NCBI GenBank assembly: GCA_963732595.1
Contig: CAVSZZ010000002.1
Coordinates: forward strand, 434,001 to 498,000
DNA length: 64,000 nucleotides
DNA from: JAFGXF01 sp963732595
Lineage (GTDB): Bacteria; Chloroflexota; Anaerolineae; Anaerolineales; Anaerolineaceae
Direction: 5' to 3'
Shown: positions 62,674-64,000 of the stretch, in pieces
Layout of the letters: the number at the start of each line of letters is the position of its first letter
Numbering within the stretch: position 1 is the first letter of the stretch
Notes under the pieces: model-generated
Told to the model about the DNA's origin: nothing
What the model saw: the letters and a program-made list of their open reading frames with translations, nothing else
Databases searched by the model: none
Translations under genes and position numbers: made by a program

Positions 62674-64000
62674 ACGCCACTTCCTGCCATAGTTTCAAGG
62701 AGCGTCTTTTCATCAACATGCCCGCTAAACTCGGCAACTTTCTTCTTGTCGCTAAGTACTGTAATGCGGTGGCTGCAGCGCATGACCTCCTCCAATTCTG
62801 AAGAGATGAATACAATCGCTTTGCCCTCATCAGCCAGCGATAATACCAATTTTTGAATCTCGGCTTTCGTCCCAACATCGATACCCCTCGTTGGTTCATC
62901 CAGTATTAACACACGTGGATTAATGGCCAGCCAACGAGCCAGGATCACCTTTTGTTGATTTCCCCCACTCAGGTTTTTTACAAGTTGCTCAGCTGTCGGG
63001 GTAGATATATCCAAGAGCTTGATGAACTTCTCAGCTATTTCAGTCTGTTTCTTGTTGTTCAGGTGCTTGAACCAGCCCTGGCCAGCCTGAAGTGCCAGAA
63101 TGATGTTCTCTCTCACGGTCAAATCATCGATAATGCCGGCAGCCTTGCGGTCTTCCGGTGATAATGCAATCCCCTGATGAATCGAGTTGTTCGGAGAAGG
63201 CTTCTTGACCTTCTTATCACCGATCTCCAGTGTTCCCGAGTCGGGCGAGTCAAGACCGAACAGCAGGAGTGCTGTTTCCGTTCGCCCGGAACCCACCAGT
63301 CCTGCCAGGCCGAGAATTTCACGACTATGAAGCTCGATATCCATCGGTTCGATCCAATCGATGCGACCGAAGTCCCTGGCCTTTAAGACACTCTCTTTAC
63401 CGATTTTCCTGGCTGTTTTATCCTTGATCTTTTCCACATCATCCAGGTCCGTAATGGTCCTGCCGATCATCTTGACAATGAGTTCCATTTTCGACAGGGA
63501 TGTGGTATCGCTGGAGCAGATCAACTTGCCATTTCGGATGACAGTTATTCGGTCAGAAATCTCATAAACCTGATCCAGGAAGTGGGTGATGAATATAATG
63601 CCGACATTCTCTTTCTTCAATTTGCGCATGACGGTAAAAAGCTGCTCAGTCTCATTCGTCGTGAGGCTGGAGGTTGGTTCATCCAGGATCAGCACCTTGG
63701 CCGATTCAATTTCCAAAGCACGAGCAATCGCCACCATTTGTTGAACCGCCACAGAGTAAGTACCCAACAACAGGGTGACGTCGATGTCAATTCCAAGAAT
63801 TCGTTTCAATATCCCCGCTGCCTGCGAATTCAATTCCTTCCAATCAATTTGACCGCGCTTCATGGGTTGGCGGCCAATCAGAATATTTTCAGCCACTGAA
63901 AGATTGGGGCACAGGTTTATCTCCTGATACACCGTACTGATACCCATCTCCTGGGCATGCCGCGGTGAACGGATGGTAACCTCGTTCTCCATCAAGAAGA
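62670..64000 (-). CDS. Sugar ABC transporter ATP-binding protein (AraG/YtfR type), N-terminus outside window
   Basis: A double-ATPase protein whose first part lies beyond the right edge; 443 codons are visible. The first NBD (from the Q-loop ISTVYQEINLCPNLSV) has Walker B VLILDEPTSSL and a signature replaced by VQQMVAIARAL, as in AraG/RbsA. The second NBD has GLVGSGRTE (Walker A-like), LSPEDRKAAG, NLSGGNQQKVILARWL and ILDEPTRGIDVG. It energises the permease pair for import of a pentose, here probably L-arabinose. The periplasmic binding protein gene is not in the window and may lie further right. Confidence 0.92.
   Translation of the reverse strand, partial: FLMENEVTIRSPRHAQEMGISTVYQEINLCPNLSVAENILIGRQPMKRGQIDWKELNSQAAGILKRILGIDIDVTLLLGTYSVAVQQMVAIARALEIESAKVLILDEPTSSLTTNETEQLFTVMRKLKKENVGIIFITHFLDQVYEISDRITVIRNGKLICSSDTTSLSKMELIVKMIGRTITDLDDVEKIKDKTARKIGKESVLKARDFGRIDWIEPMDIELHSREILGLAGLVGSGRTETALLLFGLDSPDSGTLEIGDKKVKKPSPNNSIHQGIALSPEDRKAAGIIDDLTVRENIILALQAGQGWFKHLNNKKQTEIAEKFIKLLDISTPTAEQLVKNLSGGNQQKVILARWLAINPRVLILDEPTRGIDVGTKAEIQKLVLSLADEGKAIVFISSELEEVMRCSHRITVLSDKKKVAEFSGHVDEKTLLETMAGSGV

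Overview
The window looks like a chromosomal segment of a heterotrophic, non-phototrophic member of the Chloroflexota, probably class Anaerolineae. This placement is inferred from gene content only: large secreted repeat proteins ending in an aromatic/aliphatic-LP-L tail, tandem zinc-ribbon/propeller proteins, an L-arabinose operon with an ABC importer, an aldehyde:ferredoxin-oxidoreductase cluster, and a tRNA gene without an encoded CCA. No rRNA or other strong phylogenetic marker is present. Base composition is fairly even and I see no insertion sequence, phage, integrase or CRISPR array.

Layout. 0-2.5 kb: end of a BtpA/SgcQ-like gene, a SIS-domain sugar-phosphate isomerase and an MFS permease. 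2.7-6.7 kb: a giant secreted FG-GAP protein with 14 repeats. 6.8-11.3 kb: a leftward run of small stress or redox-type proteins (TIGR04076, F420-type nitroreductase fold, DUF3795, AhpD-like, DinB) and two paralogous membrane proteins, one fused to a HIT domain. 11.7-14.2 kb: a frameshifted 14-repeat kelch protein. 14.4-20 kb: S41 peptidase, tRNA-Pro(CGG), FxLYD lipoprotein, acylating aldehyde dehydrogenase, pcm and an EamA transporter. 20.2-26.2 kb: three tandem paralogues with the same zinc-ribbon/TM head but different beta-propellers. 26.4-39.8 kb: DUF4230, RNase J, cydABDC (bd oxidase and its assembly exporter), DinG, PlsY, a hydrolase and a 65-residue protein. 40-45.2 kb: DUF4405 protein, AOR-family oxidoreductase, polyferredoxin and an extended DUF362 protein.

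The most interesting region is 45.3-55.1 kb. A MerR-type regulator with a cobalamin-binding domain (LitR/CarH class) heads a leftward operon (regulator, AhpC/TSA-like protein, ABC exporter, photolyase). It is divergent from a rightward operon (SDR-gene remnant, TspO-like protein, DUF1475, membrane protein, a peroxiredoxin-like selenoprotein, DUF4345, DegV, DUF1295). The intergenic region carries two good sigma-70 promoters. Each -35 box is embedded in a pair of 11-bp-period direct repeats, which is the operator geometry known for CarH. The rightward operon contains an in-frame UGA exactly where a redox Cys is expected, followed 19 nt later by a small GU-loop hairpin, so it probably encodes selenocysteine. 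I read this as a candidate vitamin-B12 light-responsive and oxidative-stress regulon. 55.1-64 kb holds araA, araD, araB, a lipoprotein and a sugar ABC importer, one of whose permeases has an unusual extra extracytoplasmic domain.

Quality caution: about eight genes, including cydB, cydD, cydC, pcm and a DegV-family gene, are broken by single-base shifts. This pattern is better explained by assembly indels than by real gene loss, so short-range reading-frame claims should be treated accordingly.
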